From Leptodactylus fallax (Eukaryota > Chordata > Amphibia > Anura > Leptodactylidae): DNA of 64,000 bases. The DNA lies in contig CAMRHE010000166.1 in assembly GCA_947044405.1 (NCBI GenBank), positions 1,675,501-1,739,500 of the forward strand, given 5' to 3'. Shown here piece by piece: positions 9,955-20,800 of this stretch; position 1 is the stretch's first letter, and each line of letters starts with the position of its first letter. The notes beneath the pieces are model-generated. The model searched no databases. It had not been told where the DNA came from and worked only from the letters and a program-made list of their open reading frames with translations. Made by a program: the position numbers and the translations under genes.

Positions 9955-11345
9955 CTGAAAAATAAAAATATAAAGACTAGGAGAGTTACCCACCAGTATC
10001 CAGACGCATTAAAACATAATTTTTATTATAATATGAATCTTAAAATACACAAGAAAAACTACAACATAAACAAAAAACTTATATGAAAGAGGGAAAGATA
10101 GGTCAAATATAAGACCTGTTTAATATCTCACTACTATTGTGTATGAGGTATGTGGATATATAAGCCTATCCCAAATAACCCTTTCAATTCCACATGTTAA
10201 ACTAGCAGCAATTGGAAATTACGGTCATATTTATAACCTATAACAATGAGGAGTTCTACCTAGCATCAACCATTTTAAAGTATCAAACTCCTAATGCCAC
10301 CTTGATAACATAGTGGCCATTTCAAACCATAACGTACCACTAAAACACTTATTAGGCCATTTAAGGTAACCTTTTAGGACTAGCAGGAACTCAACCTAGC
10401 ATCCATACCAACACTTAACATATAGGCTGGTTTAAACTATAATGTCCTATTAACACTTTATATCACGGCAGCTAACTATCACCAAGAAGTCCCACTAACA
10501 CACCTAATAGAGTGTTATAAGTAAGATCTTCAGACTAAAAAGCGCCCTGCCCACTATCCACAGTGTTATAGTGTCCAATGCTTTATGCTACCTCCATGTC
10601 ACAGCAACTAATTTTTAGCCGTGATATATTACTAACACGTAACCACACCTAACGCACGTTTCCTGTGTCAGAATATGCAGCGATACTGACACATTCATCA
10701 GAGGTATGTATCTATATCTCAAAGAGCCACTAAAGTAAGTATGTTATAGTATCATAGGCACTCAACATACACTCCCGCTCCCCCATCGGCACTAGTGTTT
10801 GGCCGCATGGAGCAGCAGAGCAGACGGTCTCAAATACTTTTAGCCACGCCCACCAACGTCCCCCCCCCAGCCAATCAAAACAATCTCCATACTCAGCTGA
10901 ATGGTAAGGAACTCCCACTAACCAGGAATAGTCCAATGAGCATGCATTAAACAAAGACCAATCACAGAGGGTCTATCAAAAGAACCTGCCCCCTCTAGCC
11001 CCGCCCACCTGAACGGAGACCATATACACATCTCTATAGGAGAAATATTCAAAAGGGAATTCACTTGTTACAGGCTAGAAATCCCTGGATCTACTATATA
11101 ATGACCAGAATAAACACTAGAAACTTAATTTAAAGGATTATGATATTTTTGAAACATGAATGGACATTTATCCTCACAAATATCAGTCTATTCCCAATAA
11201 TCACAGACGCAATAATAAACACTGAAAACTGAATTTAAAGAATTCTGTATAATAATATCCGAAACATAAATGGACAATTCTCCTCATAACTATCAGACTG
11301 TTAACAATAATTGCAGACGCAGTAGTATTTGAGGATAGGGCACCT
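9955..11345 (-). mobile_element. Non-coding Penelope-like terminal segment
   Basis: No protein is encoded. The block includes a hammerhead-ribozyme fold on the minus strand (10644-10708), a hallmark of Penelope-like terminal repeats. At its left edge, AT-rich sequence before gcgtctggatactgg is of a kind I associate with frog Penelope tails. A GC-rich core with a C-run is near 10860. Outer limits are estimates. The ribozyme is the main reason for the assignment. Confidence 0.45.
10644..10708 (-). ncRNA. Hammerhead ribozyme (type I, short stem III)
   Basis: Reading the minus strand in order: stem I 5' strand CATACCT; core CTGATGA; one extra A; stem II TGTGTCAG and its exact complement CTGACACA around a 14-nt loop; an unpaired G; core GAAA; a tiny stem III (C-G, G-C over two nt); the cleavage triplet GTT; and stem I 3' strand AGGTGTG. 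Stem I pairs over 7 bp with one G-U. The A/G opposition at the base of stem II departs from the usual G-C. Penelope-like elements are known to carry such minimal hammerheads, which may act as dimers. Activity is not shown. Confidence 0.7.
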
Positions 11346-11639
11346 AAAAACTTAAATGATGCATATGAAATTGCTTTTATTTTATTTTATCTGATGTAGT
11401 TTTAGATCAAATTTCTGCAGAAATATAAAAAATTCAGAGGGGTTCACAACTTTAAATCACCAGTGTAGTTCACAACGTGTATTTGGTCTGTAAGATACTG
11501 ACTAGATGTTGACTGTATTTCCTGGACTGAAAACTGCGCTGGATGATGCTTGGTGTCTCATTGCGCTGAGTTCCAATCACAGGCCTCAGCGGTGACCCTG
11601 CAGCCACATGATTCATTTGGTCTCAATTTGACTTGGGCA

Positions 11640-11918
11640 CACCGAGTGTCATGGCATGATGATTCCTGATGTGCCTATGTACCCTGGGTGCACAACATCA
11701 CAGAGGAGCGCCAAATGCCGCAAGGAGGCCAAAAAGAGTTAATGGACCTCCACCTACTATTATACCCTGGGGCCTGAAGAGATTCCAGAGCATAATAATT
11801 TACCACTATGCATATCGCAGCATCCAAGACTAATCCCAAATTGTTTGGTTTAGTTAAAAACAATTTGGAATATTCAGGTCTAATCCGGTTTGTTGTGAAC
11901 CAATTCGCCCATCTCTAG
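11640..11918. repeat. MITE fragment with 'agagatgggcgaatt' edge
   Basis: The right edge reads aattcgcccatctctagt, the complement of the left edge of a similar fragment at about 39075 (tagagatgaactaat). Both are common-looking DNA-element ends. The left limit is uncertain and there is no coding content. Confidence 0.35.
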
Positions 11919-12833
11919 TAAACATTGATGTATGACGCATAAGGTTCCCTTTGTTAATTAAAAAAAAAAAAAAAACTAGTTATGATTGTTAGTTATATGT
12001 GGGGTGAGTGTTCATTAGTGAATGTGGCTACCCCTGTGCATGTGGCATGTTTCTAGCTATGTTTTTGTCCTTTTAAGTCTATATATGTTTTTTAGGTCTT
12101 GTAACCTTTTCATGCCTAATGAGCATCAACCCTTCTTCTGAGGTCCTCAGAAATGTCCTTTTGCTTGTGCAATGATACACCCGACTGTAATTTCCCCTTC
12201 TAATTATCTGCTAATCCTAAAGGTTCACATACTGCTGCTACTCACAGATGGGCTCAAGCACCACTCTATATCGCTGCGCACCTGGAGCCCTACTGGTAGG
12301 CATTCTGGTTATCCAACTTCCCAAAATACAAAATGTATAGATATATGGCTGGATAAAACAGTTTACACTATTGGGCTATTGCCAGACATTTTTAAATTTT
12401 TTGTGAAAAACTTATGTAATGCTACTTTAATGGGTAGCTTTTATTATTGAAGTCCCCTATCTTCTGCGTCTTGTGAGCGACATTTAACTTTGTTTGATGG
12501 TCGGGTGCCACAATTAACTAAAAAAATTAGATGAGACAAAATAAATATGAGAAGAGAAAAAAATCCTCAATTGGAGATACCTCTTTCAGTATGAAAACTG
12601 GCACTAGCATTATATCATCCAAATTGCACAGTTAAAGTTTACTTCCAATTGTAAAACAACTTTTCATAAAATAATAGCACATGTGAATATAAGCAATTTT
12701 GTAATATCTATTTAAACAAATATGTTTTCATCTGCACTTATGAGGCTGAGTTAATTTTTGTATAGAAGTCTATGGAGATGGGAGGGGGATGAGGCTGCAG
12801 AAAGACACAAAAATAACTGCAGGAGGCTGGTGT
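11919..12833. other. Intron sequence without recognised genes
   Basis: AT-rich sequence with a poly-A run at about 11960. I see no exon, RNA gene or clear repeat end in it. Confidence 0.45.
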
Positions 12834-13687
12834 AGACTATTTCATTGAATTATTGCCTTATTCTCTGCAGTGGTAGTGTCTTATCTTGAAAGATACAGCA
12901 ATGTCAAAAGAACTCTCTCTCACTTTGCCACACCATAAGTGAGAGAGTTCTTTTGACATTGCTGTTGTAACGTCTCTGCTGTTTCGGGTCTCGGCGCCGC
13001 ACTCCGCTCGCACGCTGTGGCGAAGGAGGCGTGTTCAGTTTGGTTCTTTGTGTAAGTTTCTTGCTACTCAGTCTGAACATGGTCCTAGTCAGTGTAATGG
13101 ATTTCCGGCCCCACCCGTGTTCTAAACATTTCTCTCTGGACTGCATAGAGTTAATCTCTTCCTGGCCTGTGTGATTGACGGCCTGTGTACCTATCAGGTC
13201 TGGGGGCTGGTCCCAGACTTTCTATAAACAGGTTGTCAGCACTCACATAGTTGCCGGTTATTGCACTTGTCTTTGCCTGCTCTCCTCGTTATATTGCTTT
13301 CTACTTTGTTACTTGATTCTCTGACCCTTTGGCTTGCATTTTGACTATTCTCTTGGATTTTGACTTTGTACTGCATTGCTCGTTTGTTACTGACCCCTTG
13401 GCTTGCTCACTCTGCTTCTGTGTTGTTTTTGTCTTGTTCTGTTCTGTGTGTCACTTACCCAGTATAGGGCTTGTCTTCGAGTTGTCCTTTTACCGTTTAG
13501 GGTAACTGAGGCAATAGGAAGGGACAGTGGCTGGGGTGAGATTAGGGCTCACTTGTCTCTGTCCTTCCTCCCAGACCGCTGCAGTAGTGTCAGGGTTGCT
13601 ACGGTTGGCAAGACCCTTACAGCTGTATCTTTCAAGAGAAGATACTACCATTGCAGAGAATAAAGCAATAATTCAATTAAATAGTCT
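12834..13687. mobile_element. Foldback MITE split by a solo LTR
   Basis: The outer parts form a nearly continuous palindrome. The left arm starts agactatttcattgaatta and the right arm ends ttcaattaaatagtct. The arms match over about 95 bp, through words such as ttattctctgca and cttgaaagatacagc, up to a centre near 12925-12940. The right arm is interrupted by a 656-bp LTR at 12966-13621. With it removed the element is about 200 bp. The class is not recognised. Confidence 0.75.
12966..13621 (+). mobile_element. Solo LTR of an LTR retrotransposon
   Basis: It begins TGTAACG and ends CTTACA, so it has TG...CA termini with a 5-bp inverted match. It is flanked by an identical gctgt at 12961-12965 and 13622-13626, as expected of integrase-made 5-bp duplications. 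A TATA-like ctataaac lies near 13220, followed by a pyrimidine-rich stretch with repeated ttgactttg-type words. No internal retroelement genes are next to it, so it is solo. The orientation is inferred from the TATA position. Confidence 0.75.
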
Positions 13688-13924
13688 CATGACAAAGCAG
13701 GTGGCCATGAGGAAATGGTTGGGGACCACTGAGTATGCAGTAATTTCCAAGCATAATCTACTGCTGGTGGCAACCAGTTAAAGTGGTGTTATTATTAAAT
13801 GGTCACTGTTTCAAGTAACTTGGTGCCATTTGTTAAATTAGGTTTACACTAGCGTTAAGGCAAATCCGCCCGAGATTCTGCTTAAAACGGCAGAAACAGG
13901 AGATATTTTAAAAAAAAGCTCACA

Positions 13925-14163
13925 GGCTAAGGTCCCCACTGCAGATATGAAGTGGGGGGGGGGGAGTTGCATTTTACAGTAACAGCAAAGTAAATGAGGC
14001 TCTGGTTAATGTCATCCACTCATTGTGGAAAAAAAAAAGCTGCATTTTCAAAAAAAAAATTGCGATGGTTTTATAGATTTAATAAAAAAAAAATGTAATG
14101 CATTCTCACTGTTTTTTTCCCCGCACCTTCTTTAGCTGTGTTTCACTACGTGGGGTCTTAGCC
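13925..14163. mobile_element. Short MITE with ggctaag ends
   Basis: The left end ggctaaggtccccac and right end gtggggtcttagcc are inverted repeats of about 15 bp with one mismatch. The interior is A- and T-run rich with a G-run near 13953. No target duplication is clear. It sits just inside a 'taggtttacactagcg' MITE edge at about 13840. Confidence 0.5.
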
Positions 14164-14278
14164 TAAGAGTATGCTCACAAATTAAATATACACTGCAGAT
14201 TTTTCCATCTGTCTTTGCAGGAGAGAAATCAACACTGTTACAATTGGAGCAAAGTGAATAAGATTTCAACCAATCTTA

Positions 14279-14648
14279 GGGTGGGTTCACACTTGCGGTG
14301 GCACTCTGTCCGTCAAGAATCCGATCTAAATGTCAGAAAACTGGATAGGGGCTGGATAGGGAAAGGTTTGCAACGCTTTGCTTAAAACCCCAATCACTTC
14401 AATGGGTTTTTAAAGCAATGTGCTGGTGTGCGCTTACACCCTGTGCGCCGCAAAGCGTTTTTTTTTCACTGGAAAAAAAAACTGCTTCGAGGCACAGAGG
14501 GTGTAAGCGCACACCCGCGCCTTGCTTTAAAAACCGATTCAAGTGAATGGGGTTTTAAGCAAAGCGCCTACCCAGTGCCTATCCAGTTTTCCGACATTTA
14601 GGTCGTATTTGTGGCGGACGGAGTGCCACCGCAAGTGTGAACCCACCC
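14279..14648. mobile_element. Palindromic MITE, PIF/Harbinger-like
   Basis: It starts GGGTGGGTTCACACTTGC and ends with the exact complement. It is flanked by TTA at 14276-14278 and 14649-14651, the 3-bp duplication typical of PIF/Harbinger elements. The two halves are inverted copies almost throughout: caatgggtttttaaagcaa on the left faces ttgctttaaaaaccg on the right, around a T-run/A-run centre near 14460-14480. It has no coding capacity. Confidence 0.8.
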
Positions 14649-15492
14649 TTATCTATGCGCTACGGGTAAAAATCAGCAAAAAAATTGACATGTAATACAG
14701 ATATTAAATCTGTAGCATGTAAATTTATATTTCATATTTTGACCTTTCCAATTCATAGGGTTAAATTTGTGCAAAATCCACAACAAAATCTGAATGTAAA
14801 ACATGACAAATTGTGACAAATTTTGGTTTCTTTTTTTTTTTGTTTGCTTTACATGCTATGTGGATGTCATCTGAAAGGGTTTTTCAAAATGAAGCAACCA
14901 CTGACTATAATAATAGTAGCAAAAAACAGCGCCAGGTACTACATAGGCAGGTACTAATAATATAGAACAGATAAAGCAACTTATAAGTGATTATCACCTT
15001 TTACTGTTGTGAATAATCACAACAGCATTTGTGCAGGTACAATAACCCAGGTATTGGAATGCAGGTGTGAGGGGACCACCATAAAGTTATCCTGGTGAGT
15101 ATGATCACCAGCTATAAAATGGTCAGTAGAAAAATCCCCAGTCCCCAAACACTTTGGCAAGTCAATTCCAGACAATTACATTTTTTGAATTAAAATCCAA
15201 ACATGATGTGTATCGGGAACCAGCCCGTTCCGCAGATGAACATGGATATTTTTTTTACTGGCTATAAAAATAGTACAAACAAATTATGTATAATTTCCAT
15301 AAAGGGATCTTCCCATCTTGCCATTTATCATTATATACATAGGATATGCCATAAATGCCTAACAAAGCTGCTTGCTCTCCTCACTGTGGTCACGAACAGG
15401 GTCCCTGTTCTCAAGATGAATGCAGGTCCCAAAGATGGGAATTATCTGTAAAATCACATCTGGGATCAAAAGCATAAAAATTTGTGACTCAC

Positions 15493-15547
15493 CACTTCTG
15501 CCTGAAAAACAAATGACAAACACTAAGAGCCATTTGTTGTTCCCCAT
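15493..15547 (-). CDS. Signal-peptide exon of the VSIG4-like gene
   Basis: On the minus strand an ATG at 15547 opens MGNNKWLLVFVICFSGRS, then one base before a perfect gtgagt donor. The hydrophobic WLLVFVICF core is a typical signal peptide. The exit phase (1) matches the entry phase of the immunoglobulin exon at 8536, giving ...GRSAFCDLALT across the junction. Upstream, an out-of-frame ATG 38 nt earlier and a possible acceptor (cattgcag) suggest the 5' leader could be spliced. Purine-rich GGAA words lie upstream but no TATA is obvious. No other start gives a secretory leader here. Confidence 0.65.
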
Positions 15548-16600
15548 GATCCAGTTTTCTGCCACTCTTCTTCTTGGCAAGTCATGCACTGCAATGACGA
15601 GAAGGACATGAAGATTTCCTTTTTTACTTTCTATGTATCCACGTTCTAGTGATACAGCTTCCTTCCCTTTTCTTATTTCTTGTGAGATGACAGAAAAGCA
15701 AGCATTTCTGATATTTATTTCAAAATATGGGATACTTGTGACCTTAGTCCCTTTTACCGTCATCAGGGCTGAGTATGGTGTGCTGTCTATTTTGTGACCT
15801 TTTGTATATTTTTATATACTCCCTCCTTACAACATGGATACTTACACAACATACTGAAGGTTATGTGCACCTTTGCAACCATCTAAAATAAAAAATGAAA
15901 TCAAGTAATTCTGCATATAGTCTTGGTTAAAAATATCCTAACTCTTTTGTGTATTCAGCCGCGCACTGAACAGTTCATTTGCATACAGAATAAAAGTTGA
16001 ATTTCTCTGCAGTGAGGTTGCTCACACAAGAAAGGTATGTGCAGTAACAGCTCCTAGAACAGAATATATGTGGCTTAAAAGAGGTTTTGGTTGGCGAGGA
16101 TCTTCTTCATGACTCACTGTTAAATCGATTATGCCATATACCAATCCAGCTATATGCATTATTAGTTTATTCCTTTCCATATAGTTATCAATAGGAAGCA
16201 GTAATATTTTATTTATAATAGGAGAGACCCAAGTGTGGCTGAGCAGGTTGCACATAGGGTATTGATTAATTCTATATGTAAGACTATGTTCACATGTACA
16301 TCGAACAACAGACACCCTCACAAAACACACTAGACCCCATTATAATCTAGAAGGGTCTGGTGTGTGCAGATGGTTTTAATTTATAACAGAAGACGAGTAC
16401 ACAATTCCCTAAATGTGCACTTTTGCCCATATGCATGCATGCTTAAGGAAAGGACATACTTTTTTTTTGTCACCATCACTTAATGATGGCGGCGTGGTAG
16501 GTAACCTGTCTTTTTCTCACTAAAGTGATATATACAGTAGGGACACCCCCCCGCACACACACGGAATACCTCACAGAATGAATTACTTTGGGGGCAATGA
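15548..16600. other. Upstream region of the VSIG4-like gene
   Basis: It probably contains the 5' untranslated region and promoter. GGAA-rich words (aagggaaggaagc near 15665 on the minus strand) could bind ETS factors such as PU.1, but that is speculation. No TATA box or CpG-rich stretch is clear, and no further exon is supported. 16540-16565 has a C-rich/CA tract. Confidence 0.35.
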
Positions 16601-17100
16601 CATCATCATCCGATAGCATACAATAAACTCTACAATCTGATTAGAAGGGCCAGTTCTTTCCTGAGGAGCCCCCTGGACCCTGTGCAGGTGGTGGGTGACA
16701 GAAGGATACTGTCTGTGGTGAGCTCCATGCGGGAGAATAACTCCCATCCCATGCAAGAGACTGTGATATCGCTGGGCAGTGCTGTCAGTGACCGACTACT
16801 TCACCCTAAGTGTGAGAAGGAGCGCAATCGGAAATCTTTCCTCCCCGCTGCGCTCAGGCTGTACAACCAACACCGACCTAAGCGGAGATTAGTCCATACA
16901 GAGAACTGAAATATCTTTCTGTTGTGTTATCCCCCCTCCCACTCTGCTACTTCTTTACCTGTACCTTCCTATCTGTCTGTCTACTATCAATGGAATGCCT
17001 CTACCTTGGAACGTTTTTTGTGTATACTGTATGTGTATTTGCATTGCATATCTTTTCTGCTGTAACACACTGAATTTCCCCATGGTGGGACTACTAAAGG

Positions 17101-17103
<3 letters not shown>
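16600..17103 (+). mobile_element. 3' end of a non-LTR retrotransposon (LINE)
   Basis: The reading frame 16622-16909 gives NKLYNLIRRASSFL..., then DRRILSVV, MQETVISLGS, RLLHPKCEKERNRKSF, LPAALRLYN and a TGA stop. This is the familiar C-terminal tail of a fish/frog LINE reverse-transcriptase protein. It continues with a 3' untranslated region ending ccatggtgggactactaaag and an ATT-repeat tail. The clade is not resolved. The copy is 5'-truncated, as usual for LINEs. Confidence 0.7.
16622..16909 (+). pseudogene. LINE ORF2 C-terminal fragment
   Basis: This is 95 codons without a stop before the natural TGA. It lacks the endonuclease and reverse-transcriptase cores, so it has no function alone. 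RLLHPKCEKER and FLPAALRLYN are the recognisable words. Confidence 0.65.
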
Positions 17104-17136
<33 letters not shown>

Positions 17137-17170
17137 AATAATAATAATAATAATAATGTTATTATTATTA

Positions 17171-17220
<50 letters not shown>
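17104..17220. repeat. ATT/AAT microsatellite with strand switches
   Basis: About 12 ATT units switch to about 8 AAT units, then back to ATT after ataatgttatta. It grew from the tail of the preceding LINE. The switches make it a self-complementary hairpin. It creates a spurious Ile/Asn-only reading frame on the minus strand. Confidence 0.9.
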
Positions 17221-17331
17221 GTCACAGAAGACCAGTAAATTAAGGTTACTTTGATTCCCAAAGTAGTTAAAAACCATTACATACTATACTTCTGGGGTAG
17301 AACAGCAGGATACATACCGTGTTCACATACT

Positions 17332-18157
17332 TAGTAGCGTAATTAAAATCCTGTGGGACCTAGTGCATACTTTGACTGGGGCCCCTTACCCCATCCCGTT
17401 TTCTTGATAATAGCAGCTATCGGTGATCTACTTGGGTACGGATAGTTGGATTCCCACCAATCTAAATGATAGGTCATCAATTTTTAAAAATACCTCTAAA
17501 AAGGTATTTAATTTCCATAATATTGATACTGTATCCTCCAGGATAGGTTATCAATAAGAGATCAGTGGTGGTCCAGAACCCAGGACCCTGGCTGATCATC
17601 TGTTTTAATAGACCACATCACTTGTGTGAGCGCAGTAACCCATTCACTATTTTCACTGTTTTATAGTGGTTATGCAATGTAGTTACATCCTGTTCATTTC
17701 TATAGGAAAAAAAAACTGTAACAACATAGCACAGCTGCTATAGAACAGACGGTATGCAAGGTTGCAGCGCTCGCACAAGAGCAGCAGGCCCTTCAAACAG
17801 CTGATCTGTAGGGGCCCTTGATTTTGGACCCACAGTGATCTGTTATTGCTGACCAATAGCCGGTAACTGGAATTGCCCTTTATAGGAGTTATCCACTGAG
17901 GGGTCCCAATCCTGCTTCATGTTAGAAGTTTCAGGCTTTCCTCAAATGCTGTCTCCCTTGTAAAGATAATACACCATCCGCAGCAGAGATTGCCACTCAT
18001 GTCAGTACAGTATCCTCACTTGATCAGTACAGTGACCACCACAGGCAGCAGAAATGAGTATCGATCTCTGCTGCCGGGGGTGTATTGTCTTTACAAAGGC
18101 AAGAGTGGTTATGGAATTAGGTTTTCCCCGACCACTGTTGCAGTTGTTACGCCCCTG
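17332..18157. mobile_element. Non-autonomous hAT-type element, aged
   Basis: The left end tagtagcgtaattaaaatcc and right end gttgttacgcccctg correspond to the CAGTGGCGTAACTA-type termini found at 38190 and 53345. The left edge is mutated (tag for cag). The flanking 8-mers cacatact and catatgca match at only 5 of 8, so ends are tentative. It contains a TTAA-type MITE at about 17500-17880. Confidence 0.5.
17500..17880. mobile_element. TTAA-type MITE copy
   Basis: It shares gataggttatcaataagaga, the acagctgatctgta and cagcgctcgcac words, and the inverted outer arms with the copy at 9440-9850. It is nested in the hAT-type element above. No coding content. Confidence 0.5.
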
Positions 18158-18520
18158 CATATGCACTACCTTCTTACTGCTGTATACATGTGGTGCAGAA
18201 GCAGAATCGTGAAGAAAACTCCCACAATGGACTAGTATTATAGCAGCTATTCTGCTGCAGATACATCACTCTTTTACTGATAGTCCTGGGGACCCCAGCA
18301 GCAGCTCACTCGCAGCAAAGTTTTCTACTGCGTCACCCTTCTTTGCTCACTCTTTTCACTTGTATGTATGGTCTCAAGGAAAGTTTAGAACATGTGATCC
18401 TGATTTATGTATTTATTTTACTTACTTATAAAACACCGTCATATTCTGCAGCACCATGATCTAGTATTAATAATAAAAATAATATAAATATAAGTAAATA
18501 AACATATTGTAGAATTTTAA

Positions 18521-18813
18521 AGATTTTCTCTAAATATCTTGTGGTCACAAGTTGTTGTCTTGATCAGTTGCTAGTGGATATGACCATGAATGCAGGACCT
18601 TTCAAAGGTCAGAAAATGTGCCATGATTTCCTTATTGCAACCGGGATATCTTCTAATACTGTACATGTAGTGTCCCTGCCTGATAACCCAGCTACAATAA
18701 GGAAATCATGGCTGGGTTCTAGACATGTACCAGACCATAGAAAGTTACTGCATTTGTGGTGGTATCCATTGGCAACCAATCAAGACAAAAGATGTCACAC
18801 AGAGAGAAAATCT
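18521..18813. mobile_element. Foldback MITE flanked by TTAA
   Basis: The ends are AGATTTTCTCT and AGAGAAAATCT, with TTAA immediately outside both (18517-18520, 18814-18817). The arms are imperfect inverted copies through gtcttgat...gttgc and an exact 17-bp ccatgatttccttattg / caataaggaaatcatgg pair near the centre. TTAA duplication points to Kolobok or piggyBac mobilisation. Confidence 0.75.
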
Positions 18814-18829
18814 TTAAACCTCAGCAGAA

Positions 18830-19405
18830 TTTTTAACTACTTATATTTGCAAAAATGTTTAACTTTTAATTGTCTACACATATAGATATGATCATGGGAA
18901 TACCCCTTTAAAGCCAAATCAGAATTTCTCCTTCAAAAGGAAGCAAACCCCTACCACACTCTGTTTCAGTGTTATTTCTTCTCATCAGTGCAAAGCAGAG
19001 TAATAGTTGAGAATATGTGAGAGGCTATAGATGTGCACATATCTGCACTATGTAACATGCAGGAACTGATGGACAGAGATAACAAGAACCAGCTACACAG
19101 AATGGTTTACTTTACTGGCAACAAAAGCTGAAATACAGTAAATCTGAAAAAATGATAAAATAACAAGCAACTCAGAATACTTTATAGTCTCTACAGTCAA
19201 GCCTGTCTCCTATGGTTCTTCCTTGCCTGCAGAGTTCTCCAACATGGTTTGCCTTGGTTGGCCTCTCTGGAAGGAACTTGGAGGCCTTCCCTGCCACCTG
19301 TGCACCAACTCTGACACACAGCAACTGTCTGCTTTTCCTGAACCTGCAGTAATACAGCTAGAGTTGCTTAGTTGACTGGTGTCACAGCTGCATGTCTATC
19401 TGCAA
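18830..19405. other. Unassigned non-coding stretch
   Basis: No exon, RNA gene or clean repeat end is recognised. A ccctttaaag edge near 18902 suggests another MITE border. Confidence 0.4.
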
Positions 19406-19408
19406 GTT

Positions 19409-20345
19409 GTTAGAATAATAATAATAATAATAATACATTTTATTTATATAGCGCCAACATATTCCTCAGTACTTTACAAATTGTAGGGTTCAAGTACAGA
19501 CAAAAAGATACATTACAGAGAAATAGTCAATTCACACAATGGGACTGAGGGCCCTGCTCGCAAGAACTTACAATCTATGAGGTAAAGGGGGTGACACAAG
19601 AGGTAGCAGGGTCGGCATTGGAGATGGCATTGCTTATACAGTGGTCTAGACATTTTTGTGATAGAGGTTACTTTTCTCACGCATCAATAAAGCTCTATGA
19701 GCGGTCACCAGTCATGTCCTTTAACATGCAGATGGTTCCTGGACATATAAAGTTACAGTCTGATATGGCATAATATCCTGTGGGGTAAGGCGGGAGTGTG
19801 AACAGAGGAGGGTTTGTTTTAGGGAAAACTAACTTCAGAAGGGTTTACATTAGGAATTGTGATAGGTCTGTCTGAAAAGATGTGTCTTTAGTTTGTGCTT
19901 GAAGCTGTAGAAATTGAGTGTTAATCTGAGTGTCCAGGGTAGAGCATTCCAGAGAAGTGGTGCAAATCGGGAAAAGTCTTGGATACGGAAGTGGGAAGTT
20001 CTGAAACTAGAGGATTTTAGTCTTAGGTCATTGAGTGAATGGAGAGCACGGGTTGGGCGATAGACAGAGATTAGGGAGGTGCAGCATTATGAGAGCCTTG
20101 TGGCTGGGGGTAATAAGTTTATATTGTATTCTGTAGACAGCCAATGTAGTGACTGACACAGACCTGAGGCATCGCTGTAGCGTCTAGACTGATAGATGAG
20201 CCTGGCTGCTGCATTCAGAATAGATTGTAGAGGGCAGAGTTTAGTAAGGGGAAGACCGTTAGATGGACTGATGTAAAGAATGCTACCATTGGAAATTGGA
20301 GCAGTGGGAATATGTTTTGCAGAGTGACAAATCACAATTCTCTAT
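19409..20345 (-). mobile_element. L2 LINE, 3' portion
   Basis: On the minus strand the 3' end reads tatataaataaaatgtatt followed by an ATT tail (19409-19435 on the plus strand), with the conserved gcgcta before it. Upstream, 20335-20087 encodes LPLTKLCPLQ, ILNAAARLIYQSRRYSD and LHWLS, the L2 ORF2 C-terminus (motif LQ..LNAAARL...LHWLP). The copy is 5'-truncated and frame-broken. Confidence 0.75.
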
Positions 20346-20559
20346 ATGGCAGTGTGATGGAGTCTGGGTTTAGAAAATGCCTGAAGAACGTTACCTGCCT
20401 GACTGCATTGTACCAACTGTAAATTTTGGTAGAGAAGGGATAATGCTTTGGAGTTTTTCTGGGGTCGCTTAAGGCCTCTTACTTCCAGTTAAGGGAAATC
20501 TTAATGCTTCAGGATACCAAGATGTTTTAACAATTGAATGTTTCCTACTTTGTGGTACA

Positions 20560-20800
20560 CTTTGGGTAATGCCTTTTGTTTCCATTATGACTGTGCTCAA
20601 TTACATAAAGCAAGATCCATAAAAGCATGGTGGTAAAGAACTTGACAAAACCCTCACCTCAACCCTATTGAACACTTTTGGAATAAACTAGAATGAAGAT
20701 TCTGAACCAAGCTCTCTTGGCCAACATCCGTGTCTGACCTCAAATCTTGTTGAAAACCTTCATAGAGTAGAGTGGACACGGTTTTAGGTGAAAAAAAAAA
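20560..20800 (+). pseudogene. Tc1/mariner transposase relic
   Basis: The plus-strand translation contains LNPIEHFWNKLE (codons from about 20660), the NPIE..W block around the third catalytic acid of Tc1-like transposases. It is followed by words resembling SWPTSVSDLKSC in another frame. Stops and shifts interrupt it. Ends are not found. Confidence 0.5.

Larger units (their letters stand above)
8537..15492 (-). other. First intron of the VSIG4-like gene
   Basis: This is the interval between the signal-peptide exon donor and the immunoglobulin-exon acceptor, about 7 kb, inferred from matching phases. It is filled with transposon remains listed separately. 8537-9439 contains AT-rich unique-looking sequence and a short tandem near 9230-9430 built on 'catgccaattaaggacatta'-like units, with no exon signal I can support. 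Confidence 0.6.

Noticed and set aside
12904..13146. An 80-residue minus-strand frame over the foldback MITE and LTR
   Set aside because: It crosses the MITE/LTR junction, so it cannot be an old gene, and shows no family resemblance.
15359..15763. A single 134-residue minus-strand protein
   Set aside because: The frame runs through a perfect gtgagt donor; only the signal-peptide part upstream of it is credible as coding.
16987..17277. Reading frame rich in Ile and Asn
   Set aside because: It is a direct translation of the ATT/AAT microsatellite.
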